A DNA stretch of 64,000 nucleotides from Erinaceus europaeus (GCF_950295315.1 NC_080164.1:108098524-108162523); one strand, 5' to 3'. Numbered from the stretch's first letter, positions 10,199-19,741 are shown. Made by a program: numbers and translations. Notes: generated by a model not told the origin, from the sequence alone.

Positions 10199-10424
10199 AA
10201 CCAAGCTTCTTGACTGGTTTTTACAGGAAGTGACATCTGTTCTAACTGATGCTTAAACCTCAAATCCAGAGTCCCTTTCTTTGCTGTATTGGATGGCCCT
10301 AGGCCCCAGTGTCTTCATGCATGCCTCCCTCAGCTCTTCCTGCCCCAAGGATGATGGCACTTCCTAGGACACATAGTCAACGACTGCCACCTCTCCAGAT
10401 TCAAAGGAAGTCTCAAAACTTTAC
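10199..10424. other. Single-copy-looking stretch
   Basis: No recognisable gene. The last ~90 bp may be a diverged continuation of the LTR fragment that follows. Confidence 0.4.
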
Positions 10425-10480
10425 ATCAGGCTCAACCTGACGCTGTTGACTGGCTACGGAAGAAGGGCAAACGCTAGAAG
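10425..10480 (-). mobile_element. LTR fragment shared with the solo LTR at 38835-39453
   Basis: CAACCTGAC, then TGTTGACTGGCTACGGAAG and GGGCAAACGCTAGAAGAAG recur at 39301-39355 inside the solo LTR. The GAAGAAG at its edge is the likely seed of the adjoining microsatellite. Confidence 0.7.
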
Positions 10481-10641
10481 AAGAAGAAGAAGAAGAAGAA
10501 GAAGAAGAAGAAGAAGAAGAAGAAGAAGGAGAAGGAGAAGGAGAAGGAGAAGGAGAAGGAGAAGGAGAAGGAGAAGGAGAAGGAGAAGGAGAAGGAGAAG
10601 GAGAAGGAGAAGGAGAAGGAGAAGGAGAAGGAGAAGAAGAA
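10475..10641 (+). repeat. (GAA)n then (GGAGAA)n compound microsatellite
   Basis: About 50 bp of GAA is followed from about 10527 by GGAGAA hexamers to about 10635 and a few GAA. Poly-Arg and poly-(Ser-Phe) frames through it are translation artefacts. Confidence 0.97.
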
Positions 10642-11189
10642 GCCCATCATGAATTTCAACTACTCTTCATTGTAACAAGAGTCAAGGCCGTTGGGAAGGG
10701 CTGGGGGTTTGAGGCCCTGAGGCTGTCCTGTGTCCAGAATCGGCTGTTAGCATTAGCATATCAAGTGCTGGAAGACAGTTCAATCCAATGTATCAGTGTC
10801 AGATCCCTTCCCCCATGGCTATATATGCCGACCCAAACTCAGTCCTACTGAGCTTCTGATTTCAGTCTTGGGGGGTGGGGGGAGTGACGATGTGGAGGGG
10901 GCGTGATGGCTCTAGCTGATGAGAAAGCAGAGTCCTTGACTACATTTGTTGGTAGAGAGACACCAGCAGAGTGAGGGACCCTGGAGCTGCTTCAGTGAAC
11001 ACATCTAGTCTCTGTTCCCAGTGGTTAGTGATTTCTGAGAGATATAGAGAGAGTGGGACCCAGGTCACTCATGGGAGGAGACGAGCTCAGACAACTGACT
11101 TTGCTGACCAGACACAATGGGTGTTGTCACCCTTAGTCTCCATTACCAATGCTCTCTTTACTCTGTTCTCATTACAGTCTCTGACAGGG
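10642..11189. other. Single-copy-looking stretch with TATA-like motif
   Basis: No known repeat is recognised. A TATATA motif lies at about 10821. A pyrimidine-rich tract ending TTCTCATTACAG at 11176 resembles a 3' splice site. Confidence 0.4.
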
Positions 11190-11262
11190 GAGATGATGAT
11201 GAAGATAATGACGATGATGATGATGATTTCACCTGTTATGAAGAGATAGAAGAAAATAAAAG
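11177..11262 (+). other. Possible acidic exon remnant after a splice-acceptor-like site
   Basis: Directly after TTCTCATTACAG the frame reads SDRGDDDEDNDDDDD, then FTCYEEIEENKRE, before running into a SINE-B. The acidic part overlaps an imperfect (GAT)n repeat at 11191-11227, so it could be only a microsatellite. No protein family is recognised. Confidence 0.2.
11191..11227 (+). repeat. Imperfect (GAT)n microsatellite
   Basis: GATGATGATGAAGATAATGA-type trinucleotide repeat. Confidence 0.85.
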
Positions 11263-11618
11263 AGAGGGGGTTGGGCAGTGGCACAGTGGGTTGAGCGCAT
11301 GTGGCGCAAAGCACAGGGACCGGCATAAGGATCCCGGTTCGAGCCCCCGGCTCCCCACCTGCAGAGGAGTTGCTTCGCAGGCAGTGAAGCAGATCTGCAG
11401 GTGTCTGCCTTTCTCTCCCCCTCTCTGTCTTTCCCTCTTCTCTCTGTCCTATCCAACAACGAACAACATCAACAATGGCAATGATAATAACCACAATGAG
11501 ACTACAACAAGGGCAACAAAGGGGGGAGGAGATGGCCTCCAGGAGCTGTGGATTCATGGTGCAGGCACCGAGCCCAGCAATGACCCTGGAGGGAAAAGAA
11601 AAAAAAAAAAAAAAAAGA
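11263..11618 (+). mobile_element. SINE-B, full length
   Basis: Full-length example. The A-box region is CACAGTGGGTTGAGCGCATG and the B-box is GGTTCGAGCCC. Then come the CTCCCCACCTGCAG body, CT-rich block, GTCCTATCCAACAACGAA, AACAAGGGCAACAAAGG, GGAGCTGTGGATTCATGG and CAGCAATGACCCTGGAGGG, then an A-tail. The flanks AAAATAAAAGAGAG and AAAAGAAAAGAGAG form a probable TSD. Confidence 0.93.
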
Positions 11619-11704
11619 AAAGAGAGAGAAGTGGTCACTAGGCAACACTCTTCTATGCCTACTCTGCCTTATCTCTAAATTCACAATATTCCAGGATAGA
11701 ACTC

Positions 11705-12500
11705 CCCATTCTTGTTTCCTTCTTTATTGGAAAGCTAATGGTTTGCAATACGGTTGTTGGCACATGGGTAACGTTTCTCATCTCTTCATTGTCAAGCTGC
11801 ACCATGGTGGGGAGAGAAGAGACCAGAGCTGAGAGGGAACACAATCTTTATTCTCTTGGGTACCTCAGAGAGAGAGAGAGAGCTCAGCGGTTCAGGCCAC
11901 ATGGAGCTAGCAAAATGGCAGCCTCCCGCTGTGTGCAACAACCCTTCCTTGCATCAGGTCACCGAGGTGAAAAGTGGGCAAGAGAGAGAGAGAGAGACAG
12001 AATCAGGGGGGCTTTATAGGGTAAAAAGTGGAAGTGGCAAGTCAGGATAGGATTGGCCAGGGAAAGGGGGTAGAGAGGCAAAAGGAACACTGGGAAGTTA
12101 GTCACTAGGAAGCTTCCACCTTCTCAGCGTCCTGGCAACTGTTGCAATGGTTTTAACTAAGATAGCAATACCCTGAGGGGATAACGTGGTGAATATCTGT
12201 AAACAAAATGGTTTGTGGGCCCTGCCAATGTTCAACTATATCTGTACAATTTCCCAACACTCATGATAGGTACCTGCAAAACACTCTCACCCCCAGCTTA
12301 GGTCCTTACCCATCATGAGGCTCCAGGACCCCAAAGCCCCCCTCCAGTTCTCTCCCTGCCCTCCTTTAACATACACCGTCCAAGTTTAATAACTTTGTTT
12401 TCCCTTTCTGTCTTTGTTTCTTAAGTTCCGCCTGTGAGTGAGGTCATCTCACATTCATCTTTCTCATTTTGTCTTATCTCAGTTAAGGGTGAAGCTGATT
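11705..12500 (-). mobile_element. L1-T 3'UTR, split by a solo LTR
   Basis: Reverse-strand L1 3'UTR present at 11705-11789 (CCAATAAAGAAGG end in reverse) and 12260-12500 (reverse of AAGGACCTAAGCTGGGGG and the ORF2 tail GGCGGAACTTAAGAAACAA). The LTR at 11790-12259 interrupts it. Confidence 0.75.
11790..12259 (-). mobile_element. Solo LTR, family shared with 15059-15512
   Basis: 470 bp running from TGTCAAGCTGCACC to ATTTCCCAACA on the plus strand, so TG...CA termini. On the minus strand an AATAAAG lies near 11850. Flanks TTCAT (11785-11789) and CTCAT (12260-12264) are a 5-bp TSD with one change. Most of the length aligns with 15059-15512 (GGAGCTAGCAAAATGG, AGGGGATAACGTGGTG, GCCAATGTTC). No gag, pol or env is present. 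Confidence 0.85.
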
Positions 12501-12504
12501 CTGT

Positions 12505-13872
12505 GTCCAGTGTTGGGGAGAGCAGTCTGAAGAACTCTCAGAAGGCTAGAAATGGACCTATTCTATAATCCAGCAATTTCTCTCCTGGGGATATATCCTA
12601 AGGAACCAAACACACCCATCCAAAAAGATCTGTGTTCACCTATGTTCATAGCAGCACAATGTGTTGGAAGCTTTTACTCAGGTATCCAACAACAGACAGT
12701 GGCTGAGAAAGTTGAGGTCTATATACACAATGAAATATTACTCAGCTGTTAAGAATGCTGAAGTCACTTTCTTCACCTCATCTTGGATGGAGCTTAAGAA
12801 GTCATGTTAAATAAGATAAGCCATAAAGACAAGGATGAATACCAGATGATCTCACTCATAGGTGGAACTTAAGAAACAAGGACAGAAAAGAGCATAAATT
12901 ATGGTGATATTGTGTATGATACAACAAATCCTAACAGTGGGGTTTTTCAAAGTTAACCCAATTGACAAATAATGTGACTATACCAATAACTATCTATTGT
13001 CTTCTTAACCCTAAGACAGCAAGCAGGAACCTCCTACTTACTCTATAGAGCCCATATTTCCCCCAGTCCTGGAACCTCTAGGGTGGACCTCACTTTCCTG
13101 CATGCTTCTCTCAATTCATACTAAATGATATTGCATCTGCCGATCCCAACCTAATCAACGCAACAAGTACCACCTCAGCATGCTTCACTTCAGACTGTGT
13201 CCAGAGACATCAGGCATGGAATGTCAATCCTTCAGCCTCATTACCCAAGTGAGACCTTTCCTTTCATAGGATTCTCTAATTCCATTCCAGGTGGTTCACT
13301 TCCTAACAAAGTCCCAAAACCTAGATATAGACCAGGTCCCATGCAATAGGGCATATCATATGTTCACATGTATCCATAAATTAGGGCAAAATACATACCT
13401 GAAAGGAAAAGTACACAATAGTCTGCAGTGAGTCAGTATAAAGTTCCTAATGAAATAGTATCTACTTAGACTTAGATACCCTCTTCACCTACTTCCTATT
13501 ACACTACTCTCACTCACTCCAAAGCTAACCTTAGCAAAGCAAGGACTGCAAAAGCTGAATAAGGGCAAGAGACTGGCGTACTTTAATGATGACTCTTTAG
13601 TCACTATCAGGCCACCCCATCAGCTGGGGCCCTAATCAGGGAGTCCTGAGATTCCCAAACAGACATGATGTGCCTAGACCTCAAATAAATCCAGATCTTC
13701 CACCTTCTGCATCTCATCATGACCTTGGGTCCATTCTCCCAGAGGGATAAAGAATAGGAAAACTATCAGGGGAGGGGATGGGATATATAGTTCTGGTGGT
13801 GGGAATTGTGTGGCTTTGTACCCTTCTTATCCTATGGTTTTGTCAATGTTTCCTTTTTATAAATTAGAAAAA
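12505..13872 (+). mobile_element. L1-L 3' end: ORF2 C-terminus plus long 3'UTR
   Basis: 12552-12752 encodes an ORF2 C-terminal piece ([20 protein letters not shown]), with later frame breaks. From about 12890 a roughly 1-kb 3'UTR follows (ATTATGGTGATATTGTGTAT, ATTGCATCTGCCGATCCC, CAGACTGTGTCCAGAGA) and ends TATCCTATGGTTTTGTCAAT with A-tail. It ties the L1-L 3'UTR to an L1 ORF2. Confidence 0.88.
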
Positions 13873-14135
13873 AAAAAACAAGGACAGAAAGGGAAAACTC
13901 AAAGTGAAACTTGTACTGGGTTTGGAGTATTGCAATGGAGAGTGAGGTCATGTGGCAGGAGGAAGTGAGGTAAGGAACTGAGCGGGTGCTTTGGGTCCTG
14001 GTGCATGATGGTGGGAAAGGACCTAAGTTGGGGGGGGGAGTGTTTTGTAGACACCTGTCATGGGGAGATGAGAGTTTATACCCCTGTGTCAATGACTGTA
14101 CTGCAATTCATTTAACCCCAAATAAAGTGATTAAA
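13873..14135 (+). mobile_element. L1-T 3'UTR
   Basis: ACAAGGACAGAAAGGGAAA at the ORF2 end, then GGAAAGGACCTAAGTTGGGG, CACCTGTCATGGGGAGATGA and ACCCCAAATAAAGTG with a short A-rich end. Confidence 0.75.
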
Positions 14136-14305
14136 AAGACCATAGTAATCTTACAATTTTGTGACATACTATTAAATAACAAATAACATATATAAAGTGC
14201 AATAAATGATCTTAAAAAACATACACAGAAATATGAATGAGTGAAATATATAAAGTCCTAAGGTGGAAGGATAGTGCTTCACTTAAAACCAAGGTCCCTA
14301 ACAGC
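14136..14305. other. AT-rich stretch, nothing recognised
   Basis: No coding frame or repeat family is recognised between the L1 end and the next SINE. Confidence 0.4.
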
Positions 14306-14318
14306 TCTTTCTCTTCTT

Positions 14319-14530
14319 TTTAAAAATTTTTTATTATCTTTATTGGATAGAGACAGCCAGAAGTCAAGAGGAAAGAGAGAGGTAGAGAGGTAGAGAGACA
14401 GAGAGACACCTGCAGTCCTGATTCACCACTGGTGAAGCTTCCCCCTGCAGGTGGGTGCTGGGGGGGTTGAACCTGGTTTCTTGAGCATTGTAATGTATGC
14501 TCTAAACGAGGTTCACCACCACCCAGCCCC
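14319..14530 (-). mobile_element. SINE-A, minus
   Basis: Reverse-strand SINE-A with tail TTTTTATTATCTTTATTGGA, GATAGAGACAGCCAGAAGTC, CCCCCTGCAGG and head CCACCACCCAGCCCC. Flanks TTTCTCTTCT and ATTCTCTTCT look like a TSD. Confidence 0.88.
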
Positions 14531-14540
14531 TCATTCTCTT

Positions 14541-15053
14541 CTGTTTGGCACTTTTGGAGATTCTTACACCCCAGTATGATGTATCCCATAAACCCAGGGC
14601 TGACGGAGGTGTCCCCTCAATTTACACAGTGAAATGGAAAGACAGCGAGGAGAACTGGCCTCACTCTAAGAATGAGCATGGCCTCAGGCAGACTAGTGGT
14701 GAGAAGATGTCTGTGTGAGTGTTGGGACCAGGAAGTCTGGTCCTGCAGTTTCTGCTCTGCTCACAGGCCCTGGGAAACATCTGTTTGGGCCCTGCTTGGC
14801 AGTCTGATTGTAGAGCTGGTGGAAAATCTGAAACAATCTGACTCATTAATATTTTAAGAGAAAAAAAAATCTATCCCCGCTCAATATAATTGAGAGAAGA
14901 ATGTGTACTTGAGTTGTTAACACAGAGGGAGGGGAACAGAGAGGCTGCTGGGAGCTCTCCAGAAAGGAGAGGACAGTGTTTTCCCTAATATCATTTAGTA
15001 GACTATAATTGTCTACTAAAGGGCTTTCCCATGTGTGCCAGTACCTTCATGGC
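14541..15053. other. Single-copy-looking island
   Basis: About 510 bp with no repeat signature. Short frames on both strands carry no domain. A local palindrome TAGTAGAC...GTCTACTA lies at 14996-15017. Confidence 0.45.
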
Positions 15054-15058
15054 ATTCT

Positions 15059-15512
15059 CATCAGGTTGCATCGCAGGGGAGAGAGAAGAGACTGGAGCGG
15101 AGCAGGAACACAAATCTTTATTCACGCTGCCACCGCAGAAATGGGCGAGGGCAGAGTGGTTTAGACCACGTGGAGCTAGCAAAATGGCTGCCTCCCACTA
15201 TGCCTAGCAGCCCTTCTCTGGGTTGTGGAAGAGAGGGAAAAAAGCGAGAGAAAGCGGAATCAGGAGGGCTTTTATGGGAGAAATTCCGGAAGTGGCAAGT
15301 CAGGACAGGATTGGTTAGGAAAGGGGGTGGGGAGAGGCAAAAGGCATGCTGGGAAGATGGAAGCATCCTAGCAACTGTTGCAATGATTCTGACTAAGCTA
15401 GCAATACCCTGAGGGGATAACGTGGTGGATATCTGTAAATAAAACTTGCATGGAAATATAATGGTTTGTGGGCTCTGCCAATGTTCGACCATATCTGCAC
15501 AATTTCCCAACA
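15059..15512 (-). mobile_element. Solo LTR with exact 5-bp TSD
   Basis: About 454 bp, homologous along its length to 11790-12259, ending ATTTCCCAACA. Flanks ATTCT (15054-15058) and ATTCT (15513-15517) match. The first two bases read CA instead of TG, probably mutated. A reverse-strand AATAAAG lies at about 15117. The long antisense open frame at 15118-15513 runs through the LTR and has no viral domain. Confidence 0.82.
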
Positions 15513-15704
15513 ATTCTCAGGCATTCCACAGGCTGAGGTGGTGGATGGGGAAGTGGCAAAGAACAGCCCAGGAGAGCAGAACAGGCCCCAGGAAGCCCAA
15601 GGTGCCAGTACTTCAAGCAAGTGTCAACAAGGGAAATCATATTGATAGAAACCAAGGTACCTGGATATCCCATGGCAGCCTATGGCAGGGATTGAGGGGT
15701 GGAT
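15513..15704. other. Single-copy-looking stretch
   Basis: No repeat or gene is recognised. Confidence 0.4.
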
Positions 15705-16440
15705 TTTGAGAATGCCATAGTGCCTGTTTTACCCTGCATGCCCCCTTTCTGGCCTTGTTTCTTAAGTTCTGCCTGTAAGTCTGATCATCCAGTACTCATT
15801 ATTTTCCTCTGGCTTTTGTCACTTGACATGATGTTATTTTTTTGTTTGTTTGACTGCTTTGTTTTTAAAATATTTTTATTTATTTTATTGGGTAGAGACA
15901 GAAATTGAAGGAGGAGGGGGAGAAAGACAGGGAGAGAGACAGAGAGACACCTGCAGTACTGCTCCACCACTCATGAAGCTTCCCCCTGCAGTTGGAGACC
16001 AGGGACTTGAACCTGGGTCCTTGCACATCGTAATGTGAGTGCTTAAGCAGGTGTGCCACCACATGGCCCCTGACAGGATGTCTTTAAATTCCATTCAAGA
16101 TTAAGCAATGGAGTTGACTTCATTGTTGTTAATAGCTGAGTAGTGTTCCATTGTGTATATAGGTCACAACTTTCTTAGCCACAACAACTCATCTGTTGTT
16201 GGACACCTGAGTTGCTTCCAGGATTTGACTATTACACATTGTGCTGCTATGAACATAGGTGAACACAGATCTTTTTGGATGGGTGTGTTTGGTTTCTTAG
16301 GATATATCCCCAGGAGAAGAATTGCAGGGTCATAGGGTAGGTCCACTTGTAGACTTGTGAGAATTCTCCAGACCACTTTCTACATTCCCACCAGCAGTGC
16401 AGGAGGGTTATTTTTGCCTCACATCTTCTTCAGCACTTGT
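15705..16440 (-). mobile_element. Inverted ORF2 part of a twin-primed L1
   Basis: Reverse-strand ORF2 C-terminal coding sequence (MVWRILTSLQVDLPYDPAIL, then LLGIYPKKPNTPIQK) with a SINE-A at 15860-16070 inside. It abuts plus-strand L1 3'UTR at about 16441. Confidence 0.85.
15860..16070 (-). mobile_element. SINE-A, minus, inside L1
   Basis: Reverse SINE-A: TTTATTTTATTGGGTAGAGA tail side, CACCTGCAGTACTGC, CCCCCTGCAGTTGG, head CCACCACATGGCCCC. TSD TGACATGATGT (15826-15836) and TGACAGGATGT (16071-16081), one mismatch. Confidence 0.9.
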
Positions 16441-16668
16441 TTTTGTCTTTTCTAGTTTATTACACCAAAGCAAAGACCTCTGGGGAGGGGATGAATGGGA
16501 GGGGGTGGAGAGGGCTGTGGGGCTCTGGTACACAAATGGAGGGAAAGGACCTAAGTTGGGCATGAGAGTGTTCTGCAGACCTGTCACAGGAGATGAAAGA
16601 TTGCACCCCTATGTCACCAACTGTGCTATCAACCACTAGCCCCATAATTAAAAGTCAATGGAATCATG
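16441..16668 (+). mobile_element. L1-T 3'UTR, direct part of the twin-primed L1
   Basis: Plus-strand 3'UTR: TTACACCAAAGCAAAGACCT, GGAAAGGACCTAAGTTGGGC, CAGACCTGTCACAGGAGATG, ending CCATAATTAAAAG. Together with the inverted block it has the usual shape of an L1 5' inversion. Confidence 0.8.
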
Positions 16669-16825
16669 CTGGCCCTGGGTGGTGGCTCACCCAGTAGTAC
16701 ACACACATCACCAAGCACAAGGACTCAGGTTCATGCCCCCTGTCCCCACCTGCAAGGGGAAGCTTCATGTGCAGTAGAGAGGTGCTGCAGGTGCCTCCCC
16801 TTCTCTCTCCTCTGCCTCTAGTCTC
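16669..16825 (+). mobile_element. SINE-A/B head and body, truncated
   Basis: GGCCCTGGGTGGTGGCTCAC, GGTTCATGCCCCC-type B-box, CCCCACCTGCAAGGGG and a CT-rich end. The 3' part is replaced by the next SINE. Confidence 0.75.
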
Positions 16826-17084
16826 TGGGGCTCTGTGCTGGCACCACAAATCCACCACTCCCGGTGATAATTTTTTCCTTTTTTTTTTTTCTGTTATTAT
16901 ATAGGACAGAGAGAAATTGAGAAAGGACAGGAAGAAAGAGATCGAGAGAGATAGATACCTGCAGACCTGCTTCACAGCTTCTGAGTTCTTCTGCGGGGGT
17001 GGGGGGGGCAGGGGCTTGAACTGGGATCCTTTTGCAGGTCCTTGTGCTTCATACTATAGCCCAGTACACTACCACCCATTCCCC
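16826..17084 (-). mobile_element. SINE-B, minus
   Basis: Reverse copy: GGGGCTCTGTGCTGGCACCA, ATAGGACAGAGAGAAATTGA, CTGCAGACCTGCTTCAC, GGGGCTTGAACTGGGATCC, and head ending CACTACCACCCATTCCC. Confidence 0.85.
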
Positions 17085-17127
17085 TCTTTCTCATTTAAAA
17101 ATTATTTATTTATCTGCTTATCTATAT

Positions 17128-17330
17128 ATTTGTCTCCAGGGTTATTTCTGGGGCTCAGTGCCAGCACTATGACAGCTTCTGGCAATCTTTTTTTTTTTTT
17201 TCCTTTTCACTCCATAAGACTGAGAAATGGAGAGGGGTGGGGTCGATAGAAAGAGGGAGAGAAAGAGAAACACCTACAGACCTGCTTCACCAGTTGTGAA
17301 GAATCCCCACTGCAGGTGGAAATCAGGAGA
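17128..17330 (-). mobile_element. SINE-B, minus, partial
   Basis: GTCTCCAGGGTTATTTCTGG, GGGGCTCAGTGCCAGC, AGACCTGCTTCACCAG and CACTGCAGGTGG are in reverse SINE-B order. The head is missing and replaced by a purine-rich repeat. Confidence 0.75.
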
Positions 17331-17431
17331 GCAAGAGAGGGAGGGGGAGAGGGAGGGGGAGGGGGAGAGGGAGAGGGAGTAGGGGAGGGGGAGGGGGAGA
17401 GGGAGAGAGAGAGAAAGAGAGAGAGAGAGAG
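17331..17431 (+). repeat. (GGGA/GAGA)n purine-rich microsatellite
   Basis: GAGGGAGGGGGAGAGGGAGG-type array ending in pure GAGA, located between two SINE fragments. Confidence 0.92.
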
Positions 17432-17556
17432 CTGCAACACTGCCCCATTACTTGTAAGGCTTCCCCTCTGCAGGTAGGGACTTGAACCTGGATCCTCTTT
17501 CTAGCCCTGTGAGTGTGTCACATGTCCTATACTGATAAGCCACCACATGGCCCTGA
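17431..17556 (-). mobile_element. SINE-A, minus, partial
   Basis: CTGCAACACTGCCCCATTAC, CCCCTCTGCAGGTAGG, GGGACTTGAACCTGGATCC and a head ending AAGCCACCACATGGCCC. Confidence 0.8.
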
Positions 17557-17751
17557 ATGTCCCTGTCCTAACTCAATCCCTTCCCAGCATTTGTAATTAT
17601 ATGGCTTTGAGGCCAGCACTCAACCTGAAAGCATGTCATCGCATGTGATTCTAGACCTGGGCTTCCCAGGAGAATTCCAGAGAAACCCTCTTTCCCTGCA
17701 CTGAAAAGTGGTTGTGGACACAAGGGCTCCTTTGGCATCTGGTACCATGTT
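17557..17751. other. Single-copy-looking stretch
   Basis: No recognisable repeat or gene. Confidence 0.4.
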
Positions 17752-18043
17752 TTTTTTTTTAATATTTATTTTATTTATTTATTTATTCCCTTTTGTTGCC
17801 CTTGTTGTTTTATTGTTGTAGTTATTATTGTTGTTGTCGTTGTTGGATAGGACAGAGAGAAATGGAGAGAGGAGGGGAAGACGGAGAGGAGGAGAGAAAG
17901 ATAGACACCTGCAGACCTGCTTCACCGCCTGTGAAGCGACTCCCCTGCAGGTGGGGAGCCGGGGTTCGAACCGGGATCCTTAAGCCGGTCCTTGTGCTTT
18001 GCGCCACCTGCGCTTAACCCGCTGCGCTACAGCCTGACTCCCC
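17752..18043 (-). mobile_element. SINE-B, minus, with TSD
   Basis: Near-full reverse SINE-B: CCCTTTTGTTGCCCTTGTTG, GATAGGACAGAGAGAAATGG, GGTTCGAACCGGGATCC, CGCTTAACCCGCTGCGCTAC. CCATGTTTTT occurs at both ends (about 17746 and 18042). The CpG-rich tRNA-like head suggests a young copy. Confidence 0.92.
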
Positions 18044-18045
18044 AT

Positions 18046-18660
18046 GTTTTTTATTTCCAAAAAGGACAACAGAACATTTATGAAAATGAAATCCTATGAA
18101 ATACATTAAGATCAGTTAAAGCATTTTGCCCAGAGTTCCTAAAGAAAATTGAAAATGATTATTCTGACACTAAGAGCCCTTGCAAAATCAGAACATAATT
18201 GGCTGGCATCATCTGGGTGATTCTTTCACTTGAGTCACACTGTCATAAAAACGTCTGCCTTTCTAGAAAGAAACAGGGACTGTAAAGAAAGCGAGGAGGA
18301 GAGAAACATTGCCACCATTTTCTTGTCTTAAGTCAAGCTCCATCAGAGAACCATAAAACTCTCTTCTGTGCTCGCCTGCTCCGGGAGGGGTGAGAATATT
18401 TGTGATTGAAAAGAAATTTCATTTCCAAAGGCTTTCATGCCTTTGTTTTGCCATATGTTTCAAAGTAGACTCCTTGTCTCCCTGGAAACAATAGTGTACT
18501 CACCACAGAACTTTTCCAAAGGAATCTTGGAGAAGTAGAATAAATGTTGCAGCAAGGAAAACCAAGACTCATGTGGCTTTTAAATCTAGATGGATTTCAT
18601 GTGAGTCTAAGTACTTGGCTTATTTTCTCTTTCTTAAAACTTTGGAATAATAGTTTTAAT
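18046..18660. other. Single-copy island, about 610 bp
   Basis: No repeat signature and no convincing coding frame. It is balanced in composition and contains several short AT-rich motifs. It is a candidate for unconstrained single-copy DNA or a conserved noncoding element. Confidence 0.45.
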
Positions 18661-18667
18661 CTGGGAC

Positions 18668-18926
18668 TTTTTTTTAAAAAAGGTTTTTTTAATTTTTATT
18701 TATTATTGGACAGAGACAGAGAAATTGAGAGGGGACTGGGGAGGGAGAGGGGAGGTAGACTGGGAAAGAGGCAGAGAGAAAAGAGGAAAAAAAAGGGAAA
18801 GAGACAGATGTATCCCTGCTTCACCACTCATGAAGCTTCCCCCCTGCAGGTGGGGACCAGGGGCTTGAACCTGGGTGCTTGCTCACTGTGTATGCTTAAC
18901 CAGGTGTGCTATCACCTGGCCCCCCT
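18668..18926 (-). mobile_element. SINE-A, minus
   Basis: TTTATTTATTATTGGACAGA, expanded purine block, CACTCATGAAGCTTCCCCC, CTGCAGGTGGGGACCAGGGG, head CTATCACCTGGCCCC. Confidence 0.9.
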
Positions 18927-18939
18927 CAACCCAGGATTT

Positions 18940-19122
18940 TTTTTAAAGATTCATTTCTATGACAGTGAATGAGAGAGGGTAGGGGGTGGGGAGAGAAAGA
19001 AGGAGAGAGAGAGTGGGTAAGTGACCAGAGTACTGCTTAGCTCTGGCACATGATGGTGGCAGATGATTGAAACTGGAATCCCTGGGAGTTCAGACATGCT
19101 TGTCCAGTGCCTTATCTCCCCA
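18940..19122 (-). mobile_element. SINE-C-like, minus, diverged
   Basis: GAGAGAAAGAAGGAGAGAGA block, CTTAGCTCTGGCACATGATG, GATTGAAACTGGAATCCC as reversed B-box, and TTATCTCCCC head end. Confidence 0.6.
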
Positions 19123-19137
19123 TACTAGAATACATTA

Positions 19138-19275
19138 TTTAAAAGATTTCATTTATTAATCAGAGAGATAGAAGGAAAAAGAGAGAGATAGAACTCTGGT
19201 ACATTTGCTGCTGGGAATCGAACTCAGGACCTTGTGCTTAAGAATTTAATACCCTTTCTACTGTACCATTTCCCG
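19138..19275 (-). mobile_element. SINE-C-like, minus
   Basis: TTCATTTATTAATCAGAGAG, GGGAATCGAACTCAGGACC as reversed B-box, and TGTACCATTTCCCGG head. Confidence 0.65.
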
Positions 19276-19291
19276 GAATACTACATTTAAA

Positions 19292-19487
19292 AAATACATT
19301 CTATGTTATTTACTTATTGGATAGAGACAGAGAGAAATAAGGAGGGAAGGGTGAGACAGAGAGAGATACCTGTAGCACTGCTTCACCATTTGTAAAGTTT
19401 CCCCCACCTCTGGCACCAGGGGCTTGAACCTGAGTTCTCACACATTGTAACATGTGTGCTCAACCAGATGAGTCACCACCTGGCCTC
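19292..19487 (-). mobile_element. SINE-A, minus
   Basis: TTACTTATTGGATAGAGACA, CCTGTAGCACTGCTTCACC, GGGGCTTGAACCTGAG and head GTCACCACCTGGCC. Confidence 0.87.
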
Positions 19488-19496
19488 ATGGCCACT

Positions 19497-19722
19497 TTTT
19501 TTTTTTTAATGTGGTGCTGAGGAGTAAACTAAGGACTTTTAGCATATATGCTGCCACCACTGATCGACTTCCCAGGCCAAATTTGTTCCTTCTCTGCTAG
19601 AATGAAGCAGAAAACAATCCAAGGAGCTATCTGTGGTGCTTCCCTATGGTGCTAAGGCTCAAACCCAGGGCCTCACTTACCTAGCAAGGTGCACACACCA
19701 CTGGATGGATTATCTCCTGGTC
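19497..19722 (-). mobile_element. Two SINE-C-like fragments, minus
   Basis: 19497-19577 (GTGGTGCTGAGGAGTAAACT to CGACTTCCCAGGCC) and 19618-19722 (TGGTGCTAAGGCTCAAACCC to TATCTCCTGGTCCCC) each show a reversed B-box and a tRNA-like head. Confidence 0.55.
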
Positions 19723-19741
19723 CCCTTCAGAACAATGTTTT

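Noticed and set aside
10446..10659. Poly-Arg and poly-(Ser-Phe) open frames
   Set aside because: They are direct translations of the GAA/GGAGAA microsatellite.
11263..11618. tRNA gene, because of clear A- and B-boxes in several SINE heads
   Set aside because: The heads do not fold as full tRNAs by eye (no matching acceptor stems) and continue into the SINE body and A-tail.
11790..15512. The two related LTRs as both ends of one provirus
   Set aside because: Each has its own flanking 5-bp repeat and the DNA between holds L1, SINE and single-copy sequence, no retroviral genes.
15118..15513. 131-codon reverse frame through the LTR as a viral gene
   Set aside because: It lies inside an LTR and has no gag, pol or env motif.
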